Notes: a model not told the origin generated them from the sequence alone. DNA of 64,000 nt from Streptomyces sp. ICBB 8177 (GCF_003144095.1 NZ_NSKH01000003.1:506086-570085); one strand, 5' to 3'; shown: positions 1 to 9,029, counted from the first letter of the stretch. A program made the numbers and translations.

Positions 1-1
1 C

Positions 2-424
2 ACCGAGGTGCTGGGGGCGCCGGGCGGCGGACACCGGCTGGTGGTGCGCGACGTCAACTACGCCAAGCGCGACACGGTCGACGTCGACGTCGTCGTCCTG
101 GCCACCGGATTCCGCGACTTCGGCACCGGCCCCGGCGACGAGCCCTACCACCCGCTGCTGCGGGAGATCGCCCACCGGCTGCCGATGGACTCCGACGGCG
201 TCCCGGTGGTCGCCCGCGACTACTCCATCACCCTGCGGCCGCGCACCCCCGGTGCTCCCGCGCCGCGCGTCTACCTCAACGGGCTGTGCGAGGCCAGCCA
301 CGGCATGGGCGACGCGGGGGCGCTGGCCATGCTGTCGGTGCGCTCCACCGACATCGCCGGCTCGCTCGCCGAACGCGTCGGCACCGGCAGCGACGCACCC
401 CTGGTCGCCGGAGCCCTGCGATGA
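2..424 (+). CDS. Amino-acid N-hydroxylase, C-terminal part (SidA/IucD/PvdA family)
   Basis: The gene enters from the left edge; about 140 C-terminal residues are visible. They contain the family's ATGF element (residues VVVLATGF) and the C-terminal substrate-side motif HGMGDAGALAMLSVRS typical of FAD/NADPH lysine-N6 or ornithine-N5 hydroxylases. Such enzymes make the hydroxylamine of hydroxamate siderophores and also the N-hydroxylysine used for N-N bond formation. The stop overlaps the next start (ATGA at 421-424), so the genes are translationally coupled. The FAD and NADPH Rossmann motifs lie outside the window, so whether the substrate is Lys or Orn cannot be read here. Confidence 0.8.
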   Translation, partial: TEVLGAPGGGHRLVVRDVNYAKRDTVDVDVVVLATGFRDFGTGPGDEPYHPLLREIAHRLPMDSDGVPVVARDYSITLRPRTPGAPAPRVYLNGLCEASHGMGDAGALAMLSVRSTDIAGSLAERVGTGSDAPLVAGALR

Positions 425-1524
425 CGCGAGGCGCCGGGGCGGCGGTGACGCGAGCCGTCGCCTCGGCGGACGTCGCCGTCGTCGGCTGCGGCATCGCGGG
501 ACTCGCCGCGGCCGAACGGCTCTGTCGCGACGGGCTGACCGTCGTGATGGCCGACCCGGCCGGCATCGCCTCCGGCGCCACCGGTGCCTCCGGCGGGCTG
601 GTCCGCGCCCTCGACCTGTCCCGCCGGTACGGCGACCGGGCCGCCGAGAGCCTCGACGTGTACCTGCGCCGGGGCCCCCGCGGCCACTGGCCCGCGGTCC
701 GCGAGGACGGCAGCCTGACCCTCTTCGGCGCGGGCGACCTGCGCGCCGCGCACGAGGCGGCCGGGCGGCTGCGGGCGGCGGGGCACGCGGTGGAGCTGCT
801 GACGGCGGCCGACGTCGCCGCCCGCTTCCCCGCGCTCTCCCCGGCCGGCGTGCTCGGCGGCGTCCTGGAACCCCGGGCGGGCTGGCTGCCCGCCCGGGAG
901 GTCGCCGCCGCCCTGGTCCGCGACGCGGGAGGTCGCCTGCTCGTCCTCGAGGCCCGCGCGACCCGGCTGCTGACCCGCGCGGGCCGGGTCACCGGCGTCC
1001 GCACGAGCGCGGGCGACGTGACCGCCGGGGCCGTGCTGCTGGCCGCCGGGGTCGGCAGCGTGCCGCTGGCCGCCCAGGTCGGCGTCGACCTGCCGCTGTG
1101 CACGCGGTCGGTCGGCTACTGCCTCTTCGCGCCCGACGACACCGCCGCGGCCACCGGACTGCCGACCGTCGTGGACGCCACCACCGGTGCCTGGCTGCGG
1201 CGCTGGGACGACGGCGTGCTGCTCGCGGGCGTCACCTCCAAGGAGACCGACGTGCCCGCCCGCGTCACCCACCACGTCACCGACGCCGAACGGCACCGGG
1301 TCCACGACGTCGTGCGGCGGCTGTGCCCCGCGCTGGCCCGGGCCCGGTTCACCGGCGGGGTCACCGCGTACGACGCCATGTTCACCGACGGACCCGGGGC
1401 CGTCACCGCCTGGCCCGCCGCGCCGGGACTGGTCACCGCCGTCGGCTGGAACGGCGGCGGCTTCAAACTCGCCCCCGCCGTCGGCGCCGAGGCGGCCGCC
1501 CTGCTGAAGGAGGCGATGGCATGA
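421..1524 (+). CDS. FAD-dependent amine/amino-acid oxidase, DAO family
   Basis: A 367-residue protein. Its N-terminal dinucleotide-binding motif VGCGIAGLAAAERL lies at about residues 20-35, followed by the GASGGL segment common in glycine/sarcosine-oxidase-like DAO proteins. The C-terminal GWNGGGFKLAPAVG motif closes the FAD site. Family members oxidise the C-N bond of secondary or primary amines, usually producing imine and peroxide. The ATG at 421 was chosen because it overlaps the upstream stop by four bases. The gene overlaps the following one the same way (ATGA at 1521). Sitting directly behind an N-hydroxylase, it recalls hydrazinoacetate pathways in which such an oxidase cleaves a hydrazino-lysine; that role is inference. 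Confidence 0.8.
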   Translation: MTRGAGAAVTRAVASADVAVVGCGIAGLAAAERLCRDGLTVVMADPAGIASGATGASGGLVRALDLSRRYGDRAAESLDVYLRRGPRGHWPAVREDGSLTLFGAGDLRAAHEAAGRLRAAGHAVELLTAADVAARFPALSPAGVLGGVLEPRAGWLPAREVAAALVRDAGGRLLVLEARATRLLTRAGRVTGVRTSAGDVTAGAVLLAAGVGSVPLAAQVGVDLPLCTRSVGYCLFAPDDTAAATGLPTVVDATTGAWLRRWDDGVLLAGVTSKETDVPARVTHHVTDAERHRVHDVVRRLCPALARARFTGGVTAYDAMFTDGPGAVTAWPAAPGLVTAVGWNGGGFKLAPAVGAEAAALLKEAMA

Positions 1525-2945
1525 GCCCGCGCGGCACCTGGCGGCTCGGCCCCACCGACGAGATGCTGCGCGACTCCGCCCGCGCCCTGGGCTCCGCGCG
1601 TACCGTCCAACTGCTGTGGCGCTTCCCCGGACCGGTCAGCGCCGACGCGCTGGACGCCGAGTGGCGGCGGCTGGACCGCGGCCGGCTCAGCCGCCGCATC
1701 GTCCCGGCCGGCGTCCCCGGCGCCCGCGACCGCTGGGCCCCGGCGCACAACGAGGAACCCCCGCGCCACGACGACGTGCCGCTGACCGGCACCACCGTGC
1801 GCGGCTGGCTCGACGACCAGGTCCGCGCGCCGCTGCCGGTCGACTCCGGCGCGCTGTGGCGGCTGTCGGCGGCGCCCTACCGCGACGGGAGCCTGGTCTC
1901 GCTGTGCGTGCCGCACTTCCGCTGCGACGGCATGGGCCTCTTCCGCGCCCTCGCCGAACGCACCGACCCGCCCGCACCGCGCCACCGCATACCCGGGCCC
2001 CTGGCCGGGGACCTCGCGGACGCCGCCTCGGGCGTCGCCGCCGCCCTCACCCGCACCCCACCGTGGGCCGCCGCCCTGTTCACCCACCCCGAACGGCTGC
2101 GGCGGCTCGCCCGGGCGCTGCGCCCCGCGGGCCCGGCGCCCGCCGCGAGCGCGCCGCGCTACTTCTCCTGGGACGTCTTCGAGGTCGACGCCGCCGCGTG
2201 GGAGGAACGCGCCCGCGCCCACGGCGGCACCGTCAACAGCCTGTTCGTCGAGATCGCCGCCAACCTGGTGCGCGCCGCCGTCCCCCGCGACGCCGAGGCC
2301 GACGTGGCGATCGGCGTCCCCGTGGACCGCCGCACCTCACCCGGCGACGGCCGGGCCAACGCCCTCGTCGTCGTCCCCGTGGCCGTCGCGGGCGGCCCGC
2401 CCCGCCACGACGGCCTGCGTCCCACCCGCCGGGCCACCAAGGCCGCCCTCGCCGACCCGCAGCTCCAGGCCGCCACGCTCGTGCCGGAACGCCTGTGGCA
2501 CCTGCTGCCCGGCGGCCTCGCGGGTGCCCTGAAGACCCCCGGCGCCCAGCAGACGGACGCGGTCGCCTCCAACTTCGGCGCCGCCCCCGAGGCGGTGACC
2601 CTCTTCGCCGGGGCCCGCGCGGACGCCGTGGCGCTGCGCACGATGAACGTGCCCGGCGTGGTGCCCGAGCGCGCCCGGCTGCGCGCCTCGTTGTGCCTGC
2701 TGCGCACCGGCGACCGCTTCCACGTCACCGTCACCGGCATGCCCGACCACTTCGGCGACGGAGACACGCTGCATCGGCTGGCCCGCGAGGAGTTCGCCGC
2801 CTGGGACCTGCAGGCCCGCGGCTGGTGGGAACCGGCGCCGTACGACGACCGGTTGCCGCCCGTTCGCTCAACGGCGGTGCGTGGTGCGGCCGTTGGTGTC
2901 GCCCATCGCGGTGCCCGTCCTGTCACCGGAGGAAGTGAACGATGA
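1521..2945 (+). CDS. Condensation-fold acyltransferase-like protein
   Basis: A stand-alone protein of 474 residues, close to the size of one NRPS condensation or wax-ester-synthase type domain. The motif VPHFRCDGMG at about residues 130-140 matches HHxxxDG with the first His replaced and the catalytic second His and the DG kept. A TVNSLFVEIAANL helix follows around residue 235, as in condensation and WS/DGAT folds. No carrier or adenylation domain is attached. It overlaps both neighbours by four bases, so it probably acts in the same pathway, perhaps acylating the amine or hydroxylamine made upstream. The substrate is unknown. Confidence 0.6.
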   Translation: MSPRGTWRLGPTDEMLRDSARALGSARTVQLLWRFPGPVSADALDAEWRRLDRGRLSRRIVPAGVPGARDRWAPAHNEEPPRHDDVPLTGTTVRGWLDDQVRAPLPVDSGALWRLSAAPYRDGSLVSLCVPHFRCDGMGLFRALAERTDPPAPRHRIPGPLAGDLADAASGVAAALTRTPPWAAALFTHPERLRRLARALRPAGPAPAASAPRYFSWDVFEVDAAAWEERARAHGGTVNSLFVEIAANLVRAAVPRDAEADVAIGVPVDRRTSPGDGRANALVVVPVAVAGGPPRHDGLRPTRRATKAALADPQLQAATLVPERLWHLLPGGLAGALKTPGAQQTDAVASNFGAAPEAVTLFAGARADAVALRTMNVPGVVPERARLRASLCLLRTGDRFHVTVTGMPDHFGDGDTLHRLAREEFAAWDLQARGWWEPAPYDDRLPPVRSTAVRGAAVGVAHRGARPVTGGSER

Positions 2946-3814
2946 CCGCGACCCCCCGTGCGGCGGCGCTCCCCGAGCGCTGGTTCCGTACGCTCCCCGA
3001 CGCGTCCGGGCTCGAACGGTCCCGCGTGCTCGCCCGGTCCCTCATACCGCTCGCCGAACTCGACCGGCACATCGCCTTCCACGAGGACCTGCTCGGCGTG
3101 CCCGCCTCGCTGCGCATGCCCATACCGGACTTCGGCGGGCTCGAACTGGCCGCCGTGGGCGACCTGTTGCTCATCGCCAGCGAGCGTCCGTTCACCCCGG
3201 TGCAGCGGCGGACCGCGTACTCCCTCATCGTGCCGTCGCTCGCCGACGAGCTGGCGCGGCTGGAGGGTACCGGCACGACCGTCCTCGAACCGGTGGAGGA
3301 CATCCTGCCCGGCGCCCGCGCCCGGGTGCGCTACCCCGACGGCACGCTCGCCGAACTCGTCGAGCACCGCCCCCGGCCCGGCGAGACCCCGTGCCCGCCG
3401 GCCGTCCCCGAAGGCCGCGTGCCCTCCGGCGTGCGTGTGCTGGCCCGGCGAGCGGTGCCACGCGCGGGATTCACCGAAATGGTGGCGCTGTACGAGGAGT
3501 TGCTCGCGACGGCGGCCGGTCCGCGCGGTCGTGGCGCGGCAGCCGTCGGGAACGTGCTGGTGGTCGCCGACGACGCCGCTTCCCACGACGGCGGTGCGGG
3601 CGACGAGGGTGCGCGGGCGGCGTTGCTGGCGCCGGACGCGGCAGCGGCCGATGCCCTACGGCAACTCGTCGCGGTGGGTGGTTCCTTCGGGCGGAACGCG
3701 ACCCGGACGGTCACCCTCATCGGCGGGACCCCGGCGGAGGTCTGGAACGCGGACGACCTGGGCGATCCCGGCGCCGTCGCGGCCCCGGCCGGGTCGGCGC
3801 ACCGGCCGGGATGA
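2942..3814 (+). CDS. VOC (glyoxalase/dioxygenase-like) protein, two repeats
   Basis: A 290-residue protein. The first half (about residues 30-145) has the VOC arrangement: LDRHIAFHEDLLGVP early, then a beta-rich core and a PDGTLAELVEH end. The second half (about 150-285) repeats the pattern weakly, with FTEMVALYEELLAT. VOC proteins are metal-dependent isomerases, dioxygenases or resistance/binding proteins, and I cannot tell which this is. It starts at an ATGA overlap with the acyltransferase gene, making it the last gene of the coupled operon. The next gene, korA, is 69 bases further on and unrelated in function. Confidence 0.6.
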   Translation: MTATPRAAALPERWFRTLPDASGLERSRVLARSLIPLAELDRHIAFHEDLLGVPASLRMPIPDFGGLELAAVGDLLLIASERPFTPVQRRTAYSLIVPSLADELARLEGTGTTVLEPVEDILPGARARVRYPDGTLAELVEHRPRPGETPCPPAVPEGRVPSGVRVLARRAVPRAGFTEMVALYEELLATAAGPRGRGAAAVGNVLVVADDAASHDGGAGDEGARAALLAPDAAAADALRQLVAVGGSFGRNATRTVTLIGGTPAEVWNADDLGDPGAVAAPAGSAHRPG

Positions 3815-3883
3815 CGGCCGGCGGGTCCGCAGAGACGACAACTGCCCGGGAACGACGGCGGCGTACACGAGAGGGACGACGAG

Positions 3884-5782
3884 ATGAGCACGGCGACCGT
3901 CCGGCGGTTGGATCGGGTGATCATCCGGTTCGCTGGTGATTCCGGTGATGGGATGCAGCTGACGGGTGACCGGTTCACTTCGGAGACGGCGTCGTTCGGT
4001 AACGACCTGTCGACGCTGCCGAACTTTCCGGCGGAGATCCGGGCTCCGGCGGGTACGTTGCCGGGTGTCTCGTCGTTCCAGTTGCATTTCGCCGATCATG
4101 ACATTCTCACGCCGGGTGATGCGCCGGATGTGCTGGTGGCGATGAACCCGGCGGCGTTGAAGGCGAACATCGGTGATCTGCCGGCGGGTGCGCAGGTCAT
4201 CGTCAACACCGATGAGTTCACCCGGCGGGCGTTGCAGAAGGTCGGCTACGCGGCGGATCCGTTGCAGGACGGGTCGCTGGAGGCGTTCCGGGTGCATCCG
4301 GTGCCGTTGACGACGTTGACGGTCGAGGCGCTGTCCGGCTATGACCTGTCGCGGAAGGAGGCCGAGCGGAGCAAGAACATGTTCGCGTTGGGCCTGCTGT
4401 CGTGGATGTACCACCGCCCGACCGCGTCGACGGAAGGTTTCCTGCGGGCGAAGTTCGCGAAGAAGCCCGCGATCGCGGAGGCGAACATCACCGCGTATCG
4501 GGCGGGGTGGAATTTCGGGGAGACCACGGAGGAGTTCGCCACCGTCTATGAGGTGGCCCCGGCGTCGAAGGCGTTCAGCCCGGGCACCTACCGCAACATC
4601 TCCGGGAACCTGGCGCTGGCCTATGGTCTGATCGCGGCCGGCCGGCAGGCGGACCTGCCGCTGTTTTTGGGTTCGTATCCGATCACTCCGGCCTCCGACA
4701 TCCTGCACGAGTTGTCGCGGCACAAGAACTTCGGGGTGCGCACCTTCCAGGCGGAGGACGAGATCGCCGGGATCGGTGCCGCTTTGGGTGCGGCCTTCGG
4801 CGGCTCGCTGGCGGTGACGACGACGTCGGGGCCGGGGGTGGCGTTGAAGTCGGAGACGATCGGGCTGGCGGTCTCGCTGGAGTTGCCGCTGCTGATCGTC
4901 GACATCCAGCGCGGTGGGCCGTCCACCGGCCTGCCCACCAAGACCGAGCAGGCTGATCTGCTGCAGGCGATGTACGGGCGCAACGGTGAGGCGCCGGTGC
5001 CGATCGTGGCACCGGCGACGCCGGGGGACTGTTTCACCGCCGCCCTGGAAGCCGCCCGCATCGCCTTGACCTACCGCACCCCGGTCTTCCTGCTCTCCGA
5101 CGGGTATCTGGCCAACGGCTCCGAACCGTGGCGGGTCCCGCAGCTCGATGAACTGCCGGATCTGCGGGTGCGGTTCGCGACCACGCCGAATCATGACGGG
5201 GAGTTTTGGCCGTATCTGCGGGACCCGGTCACGCTGGCGCGGCCGTGGGCGGTGCCGGGCACGCCGGGTCTTGAGCACCGGATCGGGGGCATCGAGAAAC
5301 AGGACGGCAGCGGGAACATCTCCTACGACCCGGCCAACCACGACCTGATGGTCCGCACCCGCCAGGCCAAAATCGACGGCATCACCGTCGAGGACATCGA
5401 AGTCGACGACCCCGACGGGGACGCGACCACGTTGGTCATCGGCTGGGGCTCCACCTACGGCCCCATCACCGCCGCGGTGCGGCGGGTACGGCGCGCGGGC
5501 GGGAAGGTCGCGCAGGCGCATCTGCGGCACATCAACCCCTTCCCCGCCAACCTCGGCCAGGTCCTGAAGGCCTACGAGAAGGTGATCGTGCCGGAGATGA
5601 ACCTCGGCCAGCTCGCCACCCTGCTACGCGCCAGATACCTGGTCGACGCCCACTCCCACACCCAGGTGACCGGCCTGCCCTTCAAAGCCGAACAACTGGC
5701 CACCGCCATCACCCACACCATCAACCAGCAGCAGTTGCATGCCAGCGGCAACGGGCACGAGGGGGACAGCGCGCATGTCTGA
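3884..5782 (+). CDS. korA: 2-oxoacid:ferredoxin oxidoreductase, fused gamma/alpha subunit
   Basis: A 632-residue protein in which the gamma domain (residues 1-200, starting VIIRFAGDSGDGMQL) is fused to the alpha pyrimidine-binding domain (about 240-620, with GSYPITPASDIL and TTSGPG). This is the usual actinobacterial form of 2-oxoglutarate:ferredoxin oxidoreductase. With KorB it decarboxylates a 2-oxoacid, probably 2-oxoglutarate, to the acyl-CoA and passes electrons to ferredoxin. It overlaps korB by eight bases. The first 1.2 kb uses many T-ending codons (GGT, GAT, TTG), unlike the C-ending codons of the second half and of its neighbours. Confidence 0.92.
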   Translation: MSTATVRRLDRVIIRFAGDSGDGMQLTGDRFTSETASFGNDLSTLPNFPAEIRAPAGTLPGVSSFQLHFADHDILTPGDAPDVLVAMNPAALKANIGDLPAGAQVIVNTDEFTRRALQKVGYAADPLQDGSLEAFRVHPVPLTTLTVEALSGYDLSRKEAERSKNMFALGLLSWMYHRPTASTEGFLRAKFAKKPAIAEANITAYRAGWNFGETTEEFATVYEVAPASKAFSPGTYRNISGNLALAYGLIAAGRQADLPLFLGSYPITPASDILHELSRHKNFGVRTFQAEDEIAGIGAALGAAFGGSLAVTTTSGPGVALKSETIGLAVSLELPLLIVDIQRGGPSTGLPTKTEQADLLQAMYGRNGEAPVPIVAPATPGDCFTAALEAARIALTYRTPVFLLSDGYLANGSEPWRVPQLDELPDLRVRFATTPNHDGEFWPYLRDPVTLARPWAVPGTPGLEHRIGGIEKQDGSGNISYDPANHDLMVRTRQAKIDGITVEDIEVDDPDGDATTLVIGWGSTYGPITAAVRRVRRAGGKVAQAHLRHINPFPANLGQVLKAYEKVIVPEMNLGQLATLLRARYLVDAHSHTQVTGLPFKAEQLATAITHTINQQQLHASGNGHEGDSAHV

Positions 5783-6923
5783 GGCACCCGTCATCGACCA
5801 CCAGCCCACCAACAGCACCGCCCCCGCCACCGCGGCCACCGCGGCCACCGCGGCCACCGCGGCCACCGCGGGCGGCCTGCCGGCGTTGTCGCTGGTGCCG
5901 AAGGCCGACGCACAGCAGTCCGCCCGCGACTTCAAGTCCGACCAGGAAGTGCGCTGGTGCCCCGGCTGCGGCGACTACGCCATCCTCGCCGCCGTCCAGG
6001 GCTTCCTGCCCGAACTCGGCCTGGCCCGCGAGAACATCGTGTTCATCTCCGGCATCGGCTGCTCCTCCCGCTTCCCCTACTACATGAACACCTACGGGAT
6101 GCACTCCATCCACGGCCGCGCCCCCGCCATCGCCACCGGACTTGCCACCACCCGCCCCGACCTGTCCGTCTGGGTCGTCACCGGCGACGGCGACGCCCTG
6201 TCCATCGGCGGCAACCACCTCATCCACGCCCTGCGCCGCAACGTCAACCTCAAAATCCTGCTGTTCAACAACCGCATCTACGGCCTCACCAAAGGCCAGT
6301 ACTCCCCCACCTCGGAAACCGGCAAGATCACCAAATCCACGCCGATGGGATCCCTCGACGCCCCGTTCAACCCCCTCTCCCTCGCCCTCGGAGCGGAAGC
6401 GGGGTTCGTCGCCCGCACCATCGACTCCGACCGCAAACACCTCACCACCGTCCTGCGCGCCGCAGCCGCCCACCCCGGCACCGCACTCGTGGAGATCTAC
6501 CAGAACTGCAACATCTTCAACGACGGCGCCTTCGACGCCCTCAAAGACAACACCACCGCGCAAGAAGCCCTCATCCGCCTCGAACACGGCCAGCCCATCC
6601 GCTTCGGCACCAACGGCGACAAGGGCGTCATCCGCGACCCCCACAGCGGAGAACTGACCATCACCGACGTCACCGACGCCAACGCCCACCAGATCCTGGT
6701 GCACGACGCCCACGCCACCTCACCCACCACCGCCTTCGCCCTCACCCGCCTCGCCGACCCCACCACCCTCCACCACACCCCCATCGGCATCCTCCGCGAC
6801 ACCACCCGCACCGTCTACGACACCGCCATGACCCACCAACTCGACACCGCCGTCGAACAACACGGCAAGGGCGACCTGAGCGCGCTGCTGGCGGGCAAGG
6901 ACACCTGGACGGTCGTCGGCTGA
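5775..6923 (+). CDS. korB: 2-oxoacid:ferredoxin oxidoreductase beta subunit
   Basis: A 382-residue thiamine-diphosphate subunit. It shows the WCPGCGDYAIL motif, whose cysteines help bind the 4Fe-4S cluster, the GIGCSSRFPYY segment, and the TPP/magnesium motif GDGDALSIGGNH. The ATG at 5775 follows a purine-rich stretch inside the end of korA; an earlier in-frame start at 5739 has no better site. The first 50 residues are an Ala/Thr-rich extension partly encoded by five 9-base repeats, and the conserved domain begins only at about residue 45. Together with KorA it forms the oxidative-decarboxylation enzyme that supplies reduced ferredoxin. Confidence 0.92.
   Translation: MSEAPVIDHQPTNSTAPATAATAATAATAATAGGLPALSLVPKADAQQSARDFKSDQEVRWCPGCGDYAILAAVQGFLPELGLARENIVFISGIGCSSRFPYYMNTYGMHSIHGRAPAIATGLATTRPDLSVWVVTGDGDALSIGGNHLIHALRRNVNLKILLFNNRIYGLTKGQYSPTSETGKITKSTPMGSLDAPFNPLSLALGAEAGFVARTIDSDRKHLTTVLRAAAAHPGTALVEIYQNCNIFNDGAFDALKDNTTAQEALIRLEHGQPIRFGTNGDKGVIRDPHSGELTITDVTDANAHQILVHDAHATSPTTAFALTRLADPTTLHHTPIGILRDTTRTVYDTAMTHQLDTAVEQHGKGDLSALLAGKDTWTVVG
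5826..5870 (+). repeat. Five tandem 9-bp repeats inside korB
   Basis: The unit gccaccgcg occurs five times without change. It encodes an Ala-Thr-Ala repeat in the non-conserved N-terminus of KorB. Being a multiple of three, copy-number change would lengthen or shorten the tail without breaking the frame. Confidence 0.9.
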
Positions 6924-6930
6924 CCGCCCG

Positions 6931-6959
6931 GCCGACCGCCGGCGGCTCCGGCGATCGGC
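6931..6959 (+). terminator. Hairpin after korB
   Basis: A 12-base stem with one mismatch (gccgaccgccgg pairing with ccggcgatcggc) around a five-base loop begins eight bases after the korB stop. There is no T run, which is common for actinomycete terminators. Confidence 0.5.
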
Positions 6960-7037
6960 GGCGGAGGGACCACCGTCCCGGTGCCCGGCCGTCGCGTCCC
7001 CGTGACTCGGCGGCCGGGCGGCCGTATTCCTTGACGC

Positions 7038-9017
7038 ATGGCCGCCACCGAGCCCGTGCCCCCGTCGCACGACCGACCGCTGTACCGCGTCAAACGGCTG
7101 CTGCTCGGCCCGCCGCTGATCACGGAGGAGTTGCGCACCGAGAAGCTGTCGAACCCGATGGCGCTCGGGGTGCTCGCCTCCGACTGCATGTCGTCGACCG
7201 CGTACGGGCCGGAGGAGATCCTGCGCGCGCTCGTCCCGGTGATCGGGGCGGCCGCGTTCTCGTTGCTGCTGCCGATCACCGGGGTGGTGATCCTGGTGCT
7301 GCTCCTGCTGACGCTCTGTTACCGGGACGTGGTCACCGTCTACACCCGGGCGGGCGGCAGTTACGTGGTGGCGCGGGAGAACTTCGGGCCCAACGTCGCG
7401 CAGATCGCGGCGGTCGCGCTGCTCATCGACTACGTGGTGACGGTCGCCGTACAGACGGCGGCAGGGACGGACGCGCTGGTGTCGCTGGCGCATCTGGCGG
7501 GCGGCGGGTTCACCGGGTTCGACCGCTTCAGGACGCCGTTGAGCGTCCTGGTGGTGCTGGTCCTGATGTACGGCAACCTGCGCGGGATCCGCGAGGCGGG
7601 GCGGGCGTTCGCGCTGCCCGCGTACCTGTTCATGGTGGCGGTCGGCGCGATGCTGGTGACCGGCGCGGTGCGGCTCGCCGTCGACGGACGGCTGCCACAC
7701 GCCTACCTGCACGCGTCGGGGGCGGTGCCGCTGGGCAGTCCGGGCGGCGGGGCGCTGTACGGGGCGTCGCTGTTCATCGTGCTGCGCGCGTTCGCCAACG
7801 GCGGGTCCTCGCTGACCGGCCTGGAGGCGATCTCCAACGGCGTGTCGGCCTTCCGTGAGCCGCAAGGCGTCAACGCGCGCCGCACGCTGGTGGCGATGAG
7901 CTGCACGCTGGGCGTGATGGTGCTGGGTGTGTCGCTGCTGGCCCGCGCCACGCACGCGATCCCCTACACGGACGGCAACCCGACGGTGATCGCGCAGGAG
8001 GCGCACCTGCTGTTCGGGTCGGGCTGGTTCGGCACGGTGGGGTTGATCTACGTGCAGCTGGCGACCGCGCTGATCCTCTACACCGGGGCCAACACGCCGT
8101 TCACCGGTTTCCCGTTCCTGGCCAGCTTCGTGGCCGAGGACTCCTTCCTGCCCCGGCAGCTGACCCGGCGCGGGCACCGGCTGGCCTTCTCCAACGGAAT
8201 CATCGTGCTGACCGCGCTGGCGCTGGCCCTGCTGCTGGTGACCGGCGGCAGCGTGGACCGGCTGGTGGCGCTGTACGCGATCGGGGTGTTCACCGGGTTC
8301 ACCATGGCGGCGGCCGGGCTGACCGCGTACCACTTCAGGCGGCGCGAGCCGGGGCGCCGGTTCAAGCTGCTGGTCAACGCGGCGGCGGGTGTCGCGTCGG
8401 CGCTGGTCGTGCTGATCTTCGCGGTCACCAAGTTCGCGGAGGGTGCCTGGCTGGTGGTGATCCTCTTCCCGCTGGGCGTCGGCGCGCTCGTCCGGATCAA
8501 CCGTCAGTACCGCGCGGAGGCCGCCGCGATGGACCAACTGCCCGCGCCCGGCGCCGATCGCGCGCCCTGGCGGCGGCACGTGGTCTACGTGCTGGTGGAC
8601 AGCCTGGACCTGGCCACGTTCAAGGCGCTGCGGTACGCGCACGGGCTGGCGCCGGACGAGATCCGGGCCATCCACTTCATGATCGACGAGCGGCACGCGC
8701 GGGCCCTGATGGAACGCTGGACAGACTCGATGGGGACCACGGTGCCGCTGGAGGTCATCGCCTGCCCGGACCGGCGGCTGAACCAGGCGGTGCGCACGCT
8801 GGCCCGCGAGACCACGCACGGCGGCGGGACCGCGCTGACGCTGCTGGTGCCGCGCCGCACCTACGGCTCTGTCCTCGGCCACATCCTGCACCGGGACACC
8901 GGTGACGCGATCGGCAAGGCGGTCGACCTGCCGGACGTCGCGGTGACGATCCTGCCGTTCGACGTGGACGCGGCGGTCCGGCGCCTGGAGTCGGGGCGCC
9001 GCGCGCGTTCGGCGTGA
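7038..9017 (+). CDS. KimA-like APC-family transporter (annotated elsewhere as amino acid permease)
   Basis: A 659-residue membrane protein with about 12 hydrophobic helices in residues 45-480 and a soluble C-terminal domain of some 170 residues. The opening (KRLLLGPPL, then SNPMALGVLASDCMSSTAYGPEEIL and GGSYVVARENFG) closely resembles the potassium importer KimA (YdaO) as I remember it, including the cytosolic tail that in KimA responds to c-di-AMP. Potassium uptake is therefore at least as likely as amino acid transport. No clear Shine-Dalgarno precedes the ATG. It ends 12 bases before the convergent ABC permease gene with no visible terminator. Confidence 0.75.
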   Translation: MAATEPVPPSHDRPLYRVKRLLLGPPLITEELRTEKLSNPMALGVLASDCMSSTAYGPEEILRALVPVIGAAAFSLLLPITGVVILVLLLLTLCYRDVVTVYTRAGGSYVVARENFGPNVAQIAAVALLIDYVVTVAVQTAAGTDALVSLAHLAGGGFTGFDRFRTPLSVLVVLVLMYGNLRGIREAGRAFALPAYLFMVAVGAMLVTGAVRLAVDGRLPHAYLHASGAVPLGSPGGGALYGASLFIVLRAFANGGSSLTGLEAISNGVSAFREPQGVNARRTLVAMSCTLGVMVLGVSLLARATHAIPYTDGNPTVIAQEAHLLFGSGWFGTVGLIYVQLATALILYTGANTPFTGFPFLASFVAEDSFLPRQLTRRGHRLAFSNGIIVLTALALALLLVTGGSVDRLVALYAIGVFTGFTMAAAGLTAYHFRRREPGRRFKLLVNAAAGVASALVVLIFAVTKFAEGAWLVVILFPLGVGALVRINRQYRAEAAAMDQLPAPGADRAPWRRHVVYVLVDSLDLATFKALRYAHGLAPDEIRAIHFMIDERHARALMERWTDSMGTTVPLEVIACPDRRLNQAVRTLARETTHGGGTALTLLVPRRTYGSVLGHILHRDTGDAIGKAVDLPDVAVTILPFDVDAAVRRLESGRRARSA

Positions 9018-9029
9018 GCGGCCGGAGCG

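Noticed and set aside
252-1520. Upstream extension of the condensation-fold gene back to position 252
   Set aside because: That part is a shadow of the oxidase gene; the ATG at 1521 overlaps the oxidase stop and begins plausible protein sequence.
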